Counted from the stretch's first letter, positions 50,657 to 59,675 are shown. The stretch: DNA of 64,000 nucleotides from Bradyrhizobium sp. 139 (GCF_023074175.1 NZ_JADPKS010000073.1:62001-126000), one strand, 5' to 3'. The notes: a model not told the origin generated them from the letters alone. Numbers and translations: made by a program.

Positions 50657-51265
50657 TCACTTCATTTCCGTCAGCCGCGCTGCGTAGCGGGCCATCAGGT
50701 CGACCTCGATATTGACCTCGTCCCTCGCGTTCCAGCCGCCAATTGTCGTGACCGTCAGCGTATGCGGGATGATCAGCACCGAAAAGGTCAGGTCTCTCAC
50801 CGTATTGACCGTCAGCGACACGCCGTCGAGCGTGATCGAGCCCTTGGTGGCGATGAAGCGCGCGAGCTCCCGCGTCGTAGAGAGCTCAAAGCGCGCCATG
50901 TCCGGCAGGTCCTCGCGACTGATGAGGGTGGCGACACCGTCGGCATGGCCGGCGACGATATGGCCGCCGAGCTCGTCGCCGATCTTGAGCGCGCGCTCGA
51001 GATTGAGCCTCGTGCCGACCGTCCAGTGCTTTGCTGTCGTCAACGCCAGCGTCTCGGCGGCGGCATCGACGTCGAACCAGGTTCTGCCGCCTTCGACGCC
51101 GGAAGCGACCACCGTCAGGCAGACGCCGTTGCAGGCGATCGAGGCGCCGTCGGCGATGGTGGTCCGATCGTAGCGGCAGGCGATGCGCAGCCTGTGCAAC
51201 TGGCCCTGCGCCGTTGGCGTGAAGCCGACGATCTCGCCGAGATCGGTGATAATGCCGGTGAACAT
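50657..51265 (-). CDS. ribE: riboflavin synthase, alpha subunit
   Basis: RibE converts two lumazines to riboflavin plus a pyrimidine. The 202-residue product shows the two-fold domain repeat: MFTGIITDLGEIVGF and ASIACNGVCLTVVA in the first half; GHIVAGHADGVATLI and ITLDGVSLTVNTVRD in the second, including the Ser, Cys and His residues of the active site. The ATG overlaps the ribD stop by one base (TAATG). Confidence 0.96.
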   Translation of the reverse strand: MFTGIITDLGEIVGFTPTAQGQLHRLRIACRYDRTTIADGASIACNGVCLTVVASGVEGGRTWFDVDAAAETLALTTAKHWTVGTRLNLERALKIGDELGGHIVAGHADGVATLISREDLPDMARFELSTTRELARFIATKGSITLDGVSLTVNTVRDLTFSVLIIPHTLTVTTIGGWNARDEVNIEVDLMARYAARLTEMK

Positions 51266-52413
51266 TACGAGCGCTCGTAGATGGTGAGAGTATCCTTGTC
51301 GAATGTCTCGCTAGCATGAACCTTATAGGCCGGCGACTGCGTGATTTTCGACAGGGGCAATGCATCGAGCGCATCGACGCCGCCGGCTCCGATCTCTTCC
51401 GCGCCGCGGAACAGCCAGATCTCGTCGACGAGATCGGCCGCAACAAAGGACGCCGCAACGCGGCTGCCGCCTTCGACCATCAGCCGCGTGATTCCTTTCT
51501 CCGCCAGCACATGCAGCGCGGCCGGAAGATCAAGCCCGGAAGCATCTCCGGGCGGTATGCGGATGATCTGAGCGCCGGCCGCTCCGAGCCGCGTGGCCGC
51601 CGCGGCTTCCGCAAGCTCGGAGCCAATCACCCAGAGCGGCGCCTCCCGCGCGGAGCGCACGAGCTGGCTCGCGGCAGGAATACGCAAATTCTGGTCGAGC
51701 ACGACGCGCACGGGAGAACGTGCTTCCAATCCCGGCAGGCGACAGTTGAGCTGCGGATCATCCGCCAGCACTGTGCCGATACCGACCAGGATGGCGTCGC
51801 TCTGTGCGCGGAGCAGATGCACGCGATTGCGCACGGCCTCGCCCGTGATCGCAAGCGGCTTGCCGCCAGCCGCACCGATCTTGCCGTCCGGCGAGACCGC
51901 GAGCTTCAGGATCACATGCGGGCGCTTGTCACGGATACGGCGAAAATGCCCGGCGTGGTCGAACGCGGCCTCTGCCGCGCACAGACCCACATCCACCGTG
52001 ATGCCGGCGGCGCGCAAGCGCGCATGACCCTGGCCCGCGACTTCGGGATTGGGATCCTCGATCGCCGCAACCACCCGCGTGATGCCGGCGGCGATCACCG
52101 CGTCTGCGCACGGCGGCGACTTGCCGAAATGGGAGCATGGCTCCAGCGTGACATAGAGCGTGGCGCCCCGCGCGGCCTCACCTGCGCGCCGCAGCGCTTC
52201 GGGCTCGCCATGCGGCCGCCCGCCTGCTTGCGTCCAGCCGCGGCCGACGATGACCCCGTCTTTCACGATGACAGCGCCCACGGCGGGATTGGGCCAGGTG
52301 CGTCCCTGCCCGCGCCGGCCGAGCGCCAGCGCAAGCTGCATGAAGCGGCGATCGGCGTCTTTGGACTCGCGAGCCTTCTGCGCGAACTGATCCTCCAGGA
52401 TCCGGAAGATCAT
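51265..52413 (-). CDS. ribD: bifunctional diaminohydroxyphosphoribosylaminopyrimidine deaminase/5-amino-6-(5-phosphoribosylamino)uracil reductase
   Basis: RibD performs two successive steps of riboflavin synthesis. The 382-residue product has the zinc deaminase domain: NPAVGAVIVKDGVIVGRGWT, GGRPHGEPEALRRAGEAARG with a His-x-Glu-like site, and TLEPCSHFGKSPPC with zinc cysteines. The reductase follows with PHVILKLAVSPDGKIGAAGG, AQSDAILVGIGTVLADDPQL and LMVEGGSRVAASFV. Its start overlaps nrdR by four bases. Confidence 0.95.
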   Translation of the reverse strand: MIFRILEDQFAQKARESKDADRRFMQLALALGRRGQGRTWPNPAVGAVIVKDGVIVGRGWTQAGGRPHGEPEALRRAGEAARGATLYVTLEPCSHFGKSPPCADAVIAAGITRVVAAIEDPNPEVAGQGHARLRAAGITVDVGLCAAEAAFDHAGHFRRIRDKRPHVILKLAVSPDGKIGAAGGKPLAITGEAVRNRVHLLRAQSDAILVGIGTVLADDPQLNCRLPGLEARSPVRVVLDQNLRIPAASQLVRSAREAPLWVIGSELAEAAAATRLGAAGAQIIRIPPGDASGLDLPAALHVLAEKGITRLMVEGGSRVAASFVAADLVDEIWLFRGAEEIGAGGVDALDALPLSKITQSPAYKVHASETFDKDTLTIYERS

Positions 52414-52892
52414 TTGCGGATCGCGGCGAGCCGCGCTTCCTCCTCACCGGAGAGTTCGCCGAGCACGTCGGCGAAATCCTTGGCCTCGCGGAAATTGCGG
52501 TAGACCGAGGCGAAGCGCACATAGGCGACGTCGTCGAGCGTGCGCAGATGCTCCATCACGGTCTCGCCGATCACCTCGGAGGAGATTTCGGCCTCGCCGC
52601 CGGTCTCGAGCTCGCGGACGATAGTCGAGACCATCTTTTCGACCCGCTCCGGCTCGACCTGCCGCTTGCGCAAGCTGATCGACACCGAGCGCATCAGCTT
52701 GTCGCGGTCGAACGGCACGCGGCGGCCGTTGCGCTTGATCACCGTGAGCTCGCGCAGCTGCACGCGCTCGAACGTAGTAAAGCGGAAATTGCAGGCGACG
52801 CACACGCGCCGCCTGCGGATGACGGACGAATCCTCGGTCGGACGCGAGTCCTTTACCTGCGTGTCGAGACTGTTGCAGTTCGGGCAGCGCAT
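52410..52892 (-). CDS. nrdR: transcriptional repressor NrdR
   Basis: NrdR represses ribonucleotide reductase genes in response to ATP/dATP. The 160-residue product has an N-terminal zinc ribbon, MRCPNCNSLDTQVKDSRPTE and VCVACNFRFTTFERVQ, with four Cys, then the ATP-cone: VIKRNGRRVPFDRDKLMRSV and IGETVMEHLRTLDDVAYVRF then ASVYRNFREAKDF. Length and motifs are standard. It stands between glyA (29-base gap) and ribD. Confidence 0.96.
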   Translation of the reverse strand: MRCPNCNSLDTQVKDSRPTEDSSVIRRRRVCVACNFRFTTFERVQLRELTVIKRNGRRVPFDRDKLMRSVSISLRKRQVEPERVEKMVSTIVRELETGGEAEISSEVIGETVMEHLRTLDDVAYVRFASVYRNFREAKDFADVLGELSGEEEARLAAIRK

Positions 52893-52921
52893 CCGTTTAC
52901 CTTGACCGGTTTTCTTGAGCC

Positions 52922-54220
52922 TTACTGATAGATCGGGAATCGGTCGGTGAGCGCCTTGACCCGTTCCTTGATCGCGGCTTCCACCAGCGGCGCCTTGCCG
53001 TCGTCGGACTGCGCGATCGCGTTGAGGACCTCGGCAATCATGCCGCCGACCTGCTGGAATTCGGCGATGCCGAAGCCACGGGTCGTCGCAGCCGGGGTGC
53101 CGAGACGCAGGCCCGAGGTGACGAAGGGCTTTTCCGGATCGAACGGGATGCCGTTCTTGTTGCAGGTGATGGCAGCGCGAACCAGCGCCTTCTCCGAGAC
53201 GTTGCCCTTCAGGCCCTTCGGCCTGAGGTCAACCAGCATCAGATGGTTATCGGTACCACCGGAGACAATATCGAACCCGTGGCTCTTCAGCGTCTCGGCC
53301 AGCGCCCTGGCGTTCTCAACGACGTTCTTCGCATAGACCGTGAAGTCCGGCCGCAGCGCCTCGCCGAAGGCGACCGCCTTCGCCGCGATCACGTGCATCA
53401 GCGGTCCGCCCTGGAGACCCGGGAAGATCGCCGAGTTGAGCTTCTTGGCGAGCGCCTCGTCATTAGAGAGGATCAGGCCGCCGCGCGGACCGCGCAGCGA
53501 CTTGTGTGTCGTGGTCGTGGTGACGTGGGCATACGGCACGGGCGACGCATGCACGCCGCCGGCGACGAGACCCGCGAAATGAGCCATGTCGACCAAGAGG
53601 TACGCGCCGACGCTGTCCGCGATCTCGCGGAAGCGCTTGAAGTCCCAGGCGCGCGAATAGGCCGAGCCGCCGGCCACGATCAGCTTCGGCTTGACCTCTT
53701 CGGCCTGCTTGGCGACCGCGTCCATGTCGATGATCTGGTCCTCGCGCCGCACGGTATAATGCGCGGCCTTGAACCACTTGCCGCTCATGTTGACGGGCGA
53801 GCCGTGGGTGAGATGGCCGCCGGCCGCGAGATCAAGACCCATGAAGGTGTCGCCGGGCTGGAGCAGCGCCAGGAACACCGCCTGGTTCATCTGGCTGCCG
53901 GAGCTCGGCTGCACGTTGGCGAAGCCAGCGCCGAACAGCTTCTTGGCGCGATCGATCGCGAGGTTCTCGGCGACGTCGACCCACTCACAACCGCCATAGT
54001 AGCGCGCGCCCGGATAGCCTTCCGCGTATTTGTTGGTCATCACCGAACCCTGCGCTTCCAGCACGGCACGGCTGACGATGTTCTCGGAGGCGATCAGCTC
54101 GACCTCATGGCGCTGCCGGCCGAGCTCCCCCTTGATGGCGGCGGCGATTTCCGGGTCCGCCTGATCGAGCGGGGCGGTGAAAAACGAGTCGGGCGCGGAG
54201 GCGGTTTTGGCTGAGGTCAT
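52922..54220 (-). CDS. glyA: serine hydroxymethyltransferase
   Basis: GlyA interconverts serine and glycine with tetrahydrofolate. The 432-residue product has SENIVSRAVLEAQGSVMTNK, YAEGYPGARYYGGCEWVDVA, LLVDMAHFAGLVAGGVHASP and VTTTTHKSLRGPRGGLIL with the PLP-binding Lys. ATG 54220 is chosen as it follows the usual family N-terminus; the frame continues open to 54307. It is probably the first gene of a unit running to thiL. Confidence 0.97.
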   Translation of the reverse strand: MTSAKTASAPDSFFTAPLDQADPEIAAAIKGELGRQRHEVELIASENIVSRAVLEAQGSVMTNKYAEGYPGARYYGGCEWVDVAENLAIDRAKKLFGAGFANVQPSSGSQMNQAVFLALLQPGDTFMGLDLAAGGHLTHGSPVNMSGKWFKAAHYTVRREDQIIDMDAVAKQAEEVKPKLIVAGGSAYSRAWDFKRFREIADSVGAYLLVDMAHFAGLVAGGVHASPVPYAHVTTTTTHKSLRGPRGGLILSNDEALAKKLNSAIFPGLQGGPLMHVIAAKAVAFGEALRPDFTVYAKNVVENARALAETLKSHGFDIVSGGTDNHLMLVDLRPKGLKGNVSEKALVRAAITCNKNGIPFDPEKPFVTSGLRLGTPAATTRGFGIAEFQQVGGMIAEVLNAIAQSDDGKAPLVEAAIKERVKALTDRFPIYQ

Positions 54221-54479
54221 CTTGCGAATATCTCCACCGCCGCAGCCTTTTGGCGGGCTACGGGCGGTCTGGTGTGGCGATCGGAAGCGGCGAGCGCGAT
54301 CTACCACATCACCCGCCCCCGGCCAAGTATTTGCGGGTCCAGGATGGGATTTATGCCAGATATGGTGGGGATTGGAAGATTTGGACCACCGGGCCGCGCC
54401 CGGTCGTCGAAATCTGAGAAGGTCCGTTTTGGGCCTTAAACGCCGCGCAGTGCCACCTTCTGGCTGGCCGGTCGTCCCT

Positions 54480-54701
54480 CTACAGCCCGGTATACCCCGC
54501 CTTCACCGGGTCCACGCTGCCGTCGAGCTGGCGCAGATAGGTCAGGCCGCACACCGTCAACCTGTGGGTGTCCTTCTCGCCGGCCTCCATCAATGTGTTC
54601 AGATAGTTCGTCACCTTGGCCCGCGCCTCTTCGCTCGCCGCGGACGTGCGGTTTGCGAGCAGATCATAGGTCTGCATGATGCGGTCGATGGCAGCTTCCA
54701 T
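54480..54701 (-). CDS. small conserved hypothetical protein
   Basis: The 73-residue frame starts at ATG 54701, with GAGG five bases upstream on the minus strand. The product reads MEAAIDRIMQTYDLLANRTS, then EEARAKVTNYLNTLMEAGEK and THRLTVCGLTYLRQLDGSVD. It is helical, cytoplasmic, and typical of hypothetical proteins in Bradyrhizobium. The adjacent gene at 54739 has a comparable size and helix pattern with a central Gly-Glu, so the pair may be related, though weakly. Function is unknown. Confidence 0.65.
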   Translation of the reverse strand: MEAAIDRIMQTYDLLANRTSAASEEARAKVTNYLNTLMEAGEKDTHRLTVCGLTYLRQLDGSVDPVKAGYTGL

Positions 54702-54738
54702 GGCACCCTCTGGTTCTTCGACATGTTGGGGATCGTGA

Positions 54739-54975
54739 TCAGGCAACCGCTTTGGCCTCGGACTGCGCCTCGAACCTGGCGATGGCCTTGTTGGCCAGCC
54801 TGATCTTGTTGAATTCGCCGTGCTGGAGCAGTTTGACGACGATCTCGAGCAGGCGTTCGTCGGTGACGAGGGTGTCGGGAATCGCGCCGGAGCGGCGAAG
54901 ATAGTTCGCGGCGATGGCATAGGCCTCGCTCACGAGTTCCACATTCATCGCACCCAAGCCACGCTCGACCAGCAT
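54739..54975 (-). CDS. small conserved helical protein, paralogue of the 2.8 kb gene
   Basis: The 78-residue product starts at ATG 54975, preceded on the minus strand by GGAGG at seven bases, which is a strong binding site. The sequence AYAIAANYLRRSGAIPDTLV, LLEIVVKLLQHGEFNKIRLA and NKAIARFEAQ parallels the protein at 2781-3017 (AFFIAWSFLEQSG..., GERRQLMLANKAI). Identical features are the SG after helix 1, GE in the middle and LANKAI near the end. It lies upstream of the gene at 54480 by 37 bases, suggesting one transcript. Function is unknown. Confidence 0.7.
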   Translation of the reverse strand: MLVERGLGAMNVELVSEAYAIAANYLRRSGAIPDTLVTDERLLEIVVKLLQHGEFNKIRLANKAIARFEAQSEAKAVA

Positions 54976-55173
54976 CGTCTGCCTCCGATCCGAATGGGAT
55001 AAGCGCCGAAGCGGGAACTCGTTCCCGGCGGATGACGATTTTTTCGCAACCGCGAAACGACAAAACGCACCGGTCCGGGCAGAACCGGGCTGGTGCGCTT
55101 GGGGAAGTAGGCACGTTCGGGAGGCTTGCCGGTCTTGTTGTGGCCGGCTTGGCCAAGTCCCGTCAAAAGGAAC

Positions 55174-55728
55174 TCAGAGACGATACAGGATCTGGTCGGT
55201 CCAGAACCGCTCGAGGCGGTGCAGCGACTTGTTGAGCGTCGAGAACTCTTCGCCCGAAATGCCGCCGACCTGTTCCACCGTCTTGACATGCTTCTGGTAG
55301 AGAGAGTCGACGATGCGGCGGACTTCCTGGCCCTGCGGGGTCAGGCGGATGCGCACCGAGCGGCGATCGACGCGCGAGCGCTGATGATCAAGGAAGCCGA
55401 GCTCGACGAGCTTCTTCAGATTGTAGGAGACGTTGGAGCCGAGATAGTAACCGCGCGTGCGCAGCTCGCCCGCGGTCAGCTCCTTGTCGCCGATGTTGTA
55501 GAGCAGGAGCGCCTGCACCGAATTGATGTCCGCACGACCGCGGCGATCGAATTCATCCTTGATGACGTCGAGGAGCCGGCGGTGCAGCCGCTCCACCAGA
55601 GTCAAAGCTTCCAGATAGAGCGTCTGCACCGAACCCTGCTGGCCGGAGACGCGCTCTGCGGTATCTGCCGCAGTTGCGACGGCTTTCATCATGACACTTC
55701 CCCTGTTGTCGTTTTTATCGACACTCAT
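55174..55728 (-). CDS. ldtR: LdtR-type MarR/winged-helix transcriptional regulator
   Basis: The 184-residue product matches the LdtR regulators of Rhizobiales, a MarR-type repressor/activator linked to L,D-transpeptidase genes and stress tolerance. Sequence marks are GSVQTLYLEALTLVERLHRR, RRGRADINSVQALLLYNIGD, LTAGELRTRGYYLGSNVSYN (recognition helix) and KKLVELGFLDHQRSRVDRRS then VRIRLTPQGQEV (wing). It is monocistronic with a roughly 300-base leader region before it. Confidence 0.9.
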   Translation of the reverse strand: MSVDKNDNRGSVMMKAVATAADTAERVSGQQGSVQTLYLEALTLVERLHRRLLDVIKDEFDRRGRADINSVQALLLYNIGDKELTAGELRTRGYYLGSNVSYNLKKLVELGFLDHQRSRVDRRSVRIRLTPQGQEVRRIVDSLYQKHVKTVEQVGGISGEEFSTLNKSLHRLERFWTDQILYRL

Positions 55729-56212
55729 TCGACGAAACTTGTGTCCCGCCTGATAGGTGCAACTTAAGGGGGCCGTTTGAAGATCGGCTTAAATAAGAGA
55801 ATAAAGAGATCATGAATTTAAGACAGTGAATTGCGGATTAAGCCTGTGCCACAAGGGCTTTTCGCAACCGTCTGTTGACCGTCGCAAGGTCCTGTTCACC
55901 CTCCGTCCGCCACCTCTGTCGCATTCCAGTACAGGACCGCTCCGTTTCGAAACGGGCGCGTAAGAGCTGTGGCGGAATGCGCTGGTTAGTGAAAAGTTAC
56001 GGCAAATTTTACGCAACCAATGGTCAACCAAGAGCAACACTGTTGTGTCCCGGACAAGCGCAGCGAAGCGGAGCGCGGAGCCGGGACCCAGGTGCCAAAG
56101 CTCAGTTCGTGGAGCGATGGGCCCCGGCTCAGCAGCGCATCACGCGGAAAATGCGGCGCGCTGCACTACGTCCGGGCACGAGTGTATTTGCAGTGTCGAC
56201 GGCGTCGCCGTC
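55729..56212. other. 484-base gap: ldtR promoter region and a GC-rich repeat
   Basis: The first part, 55729-56040, is AT-richer, with TTTAAGACAG and TAAATAAGAG near 55790-55830, and probably holds the ldtR promoter on the minus strand and a leader. The second part, 56046-56190, is a palindromic repeat listed separately. I see no supported gene or RNA in this gap. Confidence 0.5.
56046..56190. repeat. intergenic palindromic repeat, GTCCCGGACAAGCGCAGCG family
   Basis: GTGTCCCGGACAAGCGCAGC and GAAGCGGAGCGC form the left half; GCGGCGCGCTGCACTACG with TCCGGGCACGAG forms the right half, with inner segments GGGACCCAGG and GGGCCCCGGCTCAGCAGCG also partly complementary. It is a long imperfect hairpin of a kind often seen between genes in Bradyrhizobium. 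It appears only once here. Confidence 0.6.
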
Positions 56213-56716
56213 CTATGGCGGCCGCTCGCGTGCGGCCATCCAGGCGAGCGCGAGATAGGCGGCGAGCATGAAGGCTTCGACACCGACGACGATCAGGCTG
56301 CCGCCGTAGATGCCCGGGAACATCAGTTCAATCACCGCCATCGACACCACGGTCGTCAGCCACACCACCGCGCCCCAGGGCGTCGCGAGCCACAGGCCGA
56401 CCGCGGCGACGAGCTCGATCACGGCGAAATAGACGGTGGCAGCCTGCCAGGCCATCGCCTGGTTCTCGAACGCCTCGTCCTCGCCCCCGACGAAGCCCGT
56501 GACTTGCGCCCAGTGATAGAGGCCCTTCAGAATCGACAGCAGCGCCATCACCCGCAGGAACAGCACGAGCCGGCGCGTCCAGACATTGTCGTCGGACTGG
56601 GCGCGCTCCGACGAGATCGCCGCCACCGACATCGCGTTGTCTCTGGCGTTGTCTCTGACGGCGTCCCTGGCACTGGCGCCGTCGCGGGCCGCATCGCGGG
56701 TGGAGATCTCGGACAT
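56213..56716 (-). CDS. DUF6163 family membrane protein
   Basis: The 167-residue product has a charged, Asp/Arg/Ala-repetitive N-terminus (RDAARDGASARDAVRDNARD) followed by four membrane helices from about residue 50: VLFLRVMALLSILKGLYHWA, VYFAVIELVAAVGLWLATPW, VVWLTTVVSMAVIELMFPGI and GVEAFMLAAYLALAWMA. DUF6163 proteins are alphaproteobacterial, often near hemB, with no known activity. It is divergent from hemB. Confidence 0.82.
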   Translation of the reverse strand: MSEISTRDAARDGASARDAVRDNARDNAMSVAAISSERAQSDDNVWTRRLVLFLRVMALLSILKGLYHWAQVTGFVGGEDEAFENQAMAWQAATVYFAVIELVAAVGLWLATPWGAVVWLTTVVSMAVIELMFPGIYGGSLIVVGVEAFMLAAYLALAWMAARERPP

Positions 56717-56854
56717 GGCCCCCTTCTGGCTGCTTCGCCCCGCAAAATCAATCGGCTGCCCAAATCACTTCAATTTTGCCTTGCGGCAGGTCAAGCCGCG
56801 GTGACGGGAACCATGCGAGCTGGTATAAGAATAATTCCAGCCGGAGGAAGAGTG

Positions 56855-57913
56855 ATGGCGATCAAATACGGACGTCCGATCGAACTGCGCGAGGTTTCGC
56901 GCCCGGGTGGCGCTGCGGCCTCCCCTGCCCTCGATCTGACCGTCCGACCACGCCGCAACCGCAAGGCCGAATGGGCCCGGCGCATGGTGCGCGAGAACGT
57001 CCTCACCACCGACGATCTGATCTGGCCGCTGTTCCTGATCGACGGCAACAACAAGCGCGAGCAGATTGCCTCGATGCCGGGCATCGACCGCCTCAGCGTC
57101 GACCAGGCCGTGCGCGAGGCTGAGCGCGCCATGAAGCTTACCATCCCCTGCATCGCGCTATTTCCCTACACCGACCCGTCGCTGCGCAACGAGGAAGGCT
57201 CGGAAGCGACCAATCCGAACAATCTGGTCTGCCAGGCGGTGCGCGCGATCAAGAAGGAGTTTCCGGAGATCGGCATCCTCTGCGACGTTGCGCTCGATCC
57301 CTTCACCAGCCACGGCCATGACGGCCTGATCTCCAACGGCAAGATTTTGAACGACGAGACTGTCGCGGTGCTGGTGCGCCAGGCGCTGGTACAGGCCGAA
57401 GCCGGCTGCGACATCATCGCGCCCTCCGACATGATGGACGGCCGCGTCGCCGCGATCCGCGCGGGGCTGGACCGCTCCGGTCTGCTCGATGTGCAGATCA
57501 TGGCCTATGCGGCCAAATACGCCTCCGCCTTCTACGGCCCCTTCCGCGACGCCATCGGCTCGGCCAAGACGCTCGCCGGCGACAAGCGTACCTACCAGAT
57601 GGACAGCGCCAACACTGACGAAGCGCTCCGCGAGGTCGAGCTCGACATTTCCGAGGGCGCCGACATGGTGATGGTGAAGCCTGGCATGCCCTATCTCGAT
57701 GTGGTCCGCCGCGTGAAGGACACCTTTGCGATGCCGACCTTCGCCTACCAGGTCTCCGGCGAATACGCGATGATCGCGGCCGCCGCCAACAACGGCTGGC
57801 TCGACGGCGAGCGCGCGATGATGGAGAGCCTGTTGGCGTTCAAGCGCGCCGGCGCCGATGGCGTGCTCAGCTACTTCGCGCCGAAGATAGCGGAGAAGCT
57901 GCGGGCGCAGTAA
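56855..57913 (+). CDS. hemB: delta-aminolevulinic acid dehydratase (porphobilinogen synthase)
   Basis: HemB joins two 5-aminolevulinate molecules into porphobilinogen. The 352-residue product has SD site GGAGG and motifs VALDPFTSHGHDGLISNGKI (metal site), AYAAKYASAFYGPFRDAIGS with the first active-site Lys and MVKPGMPYLDVVRRVKDTFA with the second. The metal site has Asp and His residues where zinc enzymes have three Cys, so a magnesium-type enzyme is likely, as known for Bradyrhizobium japonicum. It appears monocistronic. Confidence 0.96.
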   Translation: MAIKYGRPIELREVSRPGGAAASPALDLTVRPRRNRKAEWARRMVRENVLTTDDLIWPLFLIDGNNKREQIASMPGIDRLSVDQAVREAERAMKLTIPCIALFPYTDPSLRNEEGSEATNPNNLVCQAVRAIKKEFPEIGILCDVALDPFTSHGHDGLISNGKILNDETVAVLVRQALVQAEAGCDIIAPSDMMDGRVAAIRAGLDRSGLLDVQIMAYAAKYASAFYGPFRDAIGSAKTLAGDKRTYQMDSANTDEALREVELDISEGADMVMVKPGMPYLDVVRRVKDTFAMPTFAYQVSGEYAMIAAAANNGWLDGERAMMESLLAFKRAGADGVLSYFAPKIAEKLRAQ

Positions 57914-57917
57914 TCGC

Positions 57918-58036
57918 CGGGTGGGCAAAGCGACTTGTCCGCCGCAGCTCGAGCGAAGGCGGAAGCGTGCCCACCAAATACAAAGTCGGCGAATGAGGGT
58001 GGGCACGGCGCTGGGGCGCCCTTGCCCGCCCTACAA
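57918..58036. repeat. intergenic palindromic repeat, GTAGGGTGGGCAAAG family
   Basis: GGGTGGGCAAAGCGAC, GGCGGAAGCGTGCCCACCAA and GAGGGTGGGCACGGCGC with CCCTTGCCCGCCCTAC form an imperfect inverted repeat related to 24334-24423. An A-containing internal segment, AAATACAAAGTCGGCGAATG, separates the arms. It follows hemB. Confidence 0.7.
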
Positions 58037-58181
58037 CTCTTGACGGCCTGCCTCCCTTCGCCCCCGAATCGCCAGAATATTTCGGCTTGTTGACACCCGT
58101 GCGCCCTTGGCACAGGGATGGCCTGTTCCCATGTCCTCCCTTGAGGTTTTCCCTTGGGAGGACGGACTGGGAGGACGGATC

Positions 58182-58721
58182 ATGTCGTATGACTCGGGTG
58201 GTTCAGGCGCCTGGCGCAATGACGGCGGGGCGCAGCCTCACGCCTACGACCCCACCCTGCATCCGGAGCTGTTCCGCGGCGTTGCGACGCGGCGGGCGTT
58301 CGCCTTCCTGATCGACATGGTCGTGATCTCGGTGCCGGTGATCCTCGGCTACCTCTTCATCGCCGTGTTCGGCGTGGTCACGCTCGGCATAGGGTGGGCG
58401 CTGTTCTGGCTGGCCTGGCCGGCCTCCGTGATCTGGGCCATCGTCTATTACGGTGCCTGCATCGGCGGTCCGTCGTCCGCGACGATCGGCATGCGCGTGA
58501 TGGACCTGGAGTTGCGCACCTGGTACGGCGCGCCCGGCTATTTCGTGCTCGGCGCCACCCATGCCGTGCTGTTCTGGGTGACGGTCTCGTTCCTGACACC
58601 TTTCGTGGTGCTGGTCGGGCTGTTCAACGGCCGCCGACGCCTCCTGCATGATTTCGTGCTGGGAACTGTCGTGATCAACAATTCCGTCCGCGCGCCTGTG
58701 CCGCAGACCGCCAGGCCCTGA
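58182..58721 (+). CDS. RDD family membrane protein
   Basis: The 179-residue product has the RDD domain: ATRRAFAFLIDMVVISVPVI (Arg and Asp on helix 1), a second helix pair, and GPSSATIGMRVMDLELRTWY then VSFLTPFVVLVGLFNGRRRL with LHDFVLGTVVINN at the end. RDD proteins are proposed transport or envelope components. The start is ATG 58182, with GGGAGGAC upstream; the first two codon alternatives are less supported. Function is unknown. Confidence 0.86.
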   Translation: MSYDSGGSGAWRNDGGAQPHAYDPTLHPELFRGVATRRAFAFLIDMVVISVPVILGYLFIAVFGVVTLGIGWALFWLAWPASVIWAIVYYGACIGGPSSATIGMRVMDLELRTWYGAPGYFVLGATHAVLFWVTVSFLTPFVVLVGLFNGRRRLLHDFVLGTVVINNSVRAPVPQTARP

Positions 58722-58843
58722 CGATCAAGGACCTATCAATCAGGACCTACTAAGCTGATTGATCTGACCTGCCGAGTAGACCGATTGACCGGGGGCTTGC
58801 GTAGCGCGATGCTGATACTCACTTCGGAGGCCCACGACGTCCC

Positions 58844-59620
58844 TTGACCCAGCACTCGCGCGATACGCCCCAGTTTTACCTCACGGCGCCCTCCCCGTGC
58901 CCCTATCTGCCGGGCAGGCATGAGCGCAAGGTGTTTACGCACCTGGTGGGTGAGCGCGCCGGTGATCTCAACGACCTCCTGACCCATGGCGGCTTCCGCC
59001 GCAGCCAGTCGATCGCCTACCGGCCAGCCTGCGACCAGTGCCGCGCCTGCGTCTCGGTCCGGGTGATTGCCAACGAGTTCCGCCCCTCCCGCAACTTCCG
59101 CAAGGTGATAGCCCGCAACGCCGACATCATCGGTGAGCAGCGCAGCGCGGTGCCGACCTCCGAACAATATTCAGTGTTCCGCGCCTATCTCGATTCCCGT
59201 CACCGCCATGGCGGCATGGCCGACATGACCGTGCTCGACTACGCCATGATGGTCGAGGACAGCCATGTCGAGACCCGCATCATCGAGTACCGCAAGCGCG
59301 GCCCCGATAGCGGCATCACCGGCCGTGGCGAGGAGCTGATCGCGGTGGCGCTGACCGACGTGCTCAGCGACGGCCTGTCCATGGTCTACTCGTTCTTCGA
59401 GCCGAGCCAGGTCAGCCGCTCGATGGGCACCTTCATGATCCTCGACCACATCGCCCGCGCCCGCCGGCAAGGCCTGCCTTACGTCTATCTCGGTTACTGG
59501 ATCGAGGGTTCCAAGAAGATGGACTACAAGGCCCGCTTCCTGCCGCAGCAGCGCCTCGCGCCTTCCGGCTGGCTGCGCATCGACGCGCAAGGCGATGCGG
59601 CGTCCGAGCCGCAGGATTAA
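58844..59620 (+). CDS. bpt: bacterial leucyl/arginyl-protein transferase (Bpt/Ate-type)
   Basis: The 258-residue product adds an amino acid from aminoacyl-tRNA to the N-terminus of proteins ending in acidic residues, marking them for the N-degron pathway. It begins MTQHSRDTPQFYLTAPSPCP and has YRPACDQCRACVSVRVIANE with the Cys cluster, RHRHGGMADMTVLDYAMMVE and LPYVYLGYWIEGSKKMDYKA. The start is TTG 58844, since no ATG or GTG suits the conserved N-terminus. An arginyl- versus leucyl-specificity cannot be told. Confidence 0.9.
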   Translation: MTQHSRDTPQFYLTAPSPCPYLPGRHERKVFTHLVGERAGDLNDLLTHGGFRRSQSIAYRPACDQCRACVSVRVIANEFRPSRNFRKVIARNADIIGEQRSAVPTSEQYSVFRAYLDSRHRHGGMADMTVLDYAMMVEDSHVETRIIEYRKRGPDSGITGRGEELIAVALTDVLSDGLSMVYSFFEPSQVSRSMGTFMILDHIARARRQGLPYVYLGYWIEGSKKMDYKARFLPQQRLAPSGWLRIDAQGDAASEPQD

Positions 59621-59675
59621 CGTAACGACAAGTTCGTGCGTCGTGTGCGCACGGCGCCGACATGAGCCGTCGCTT

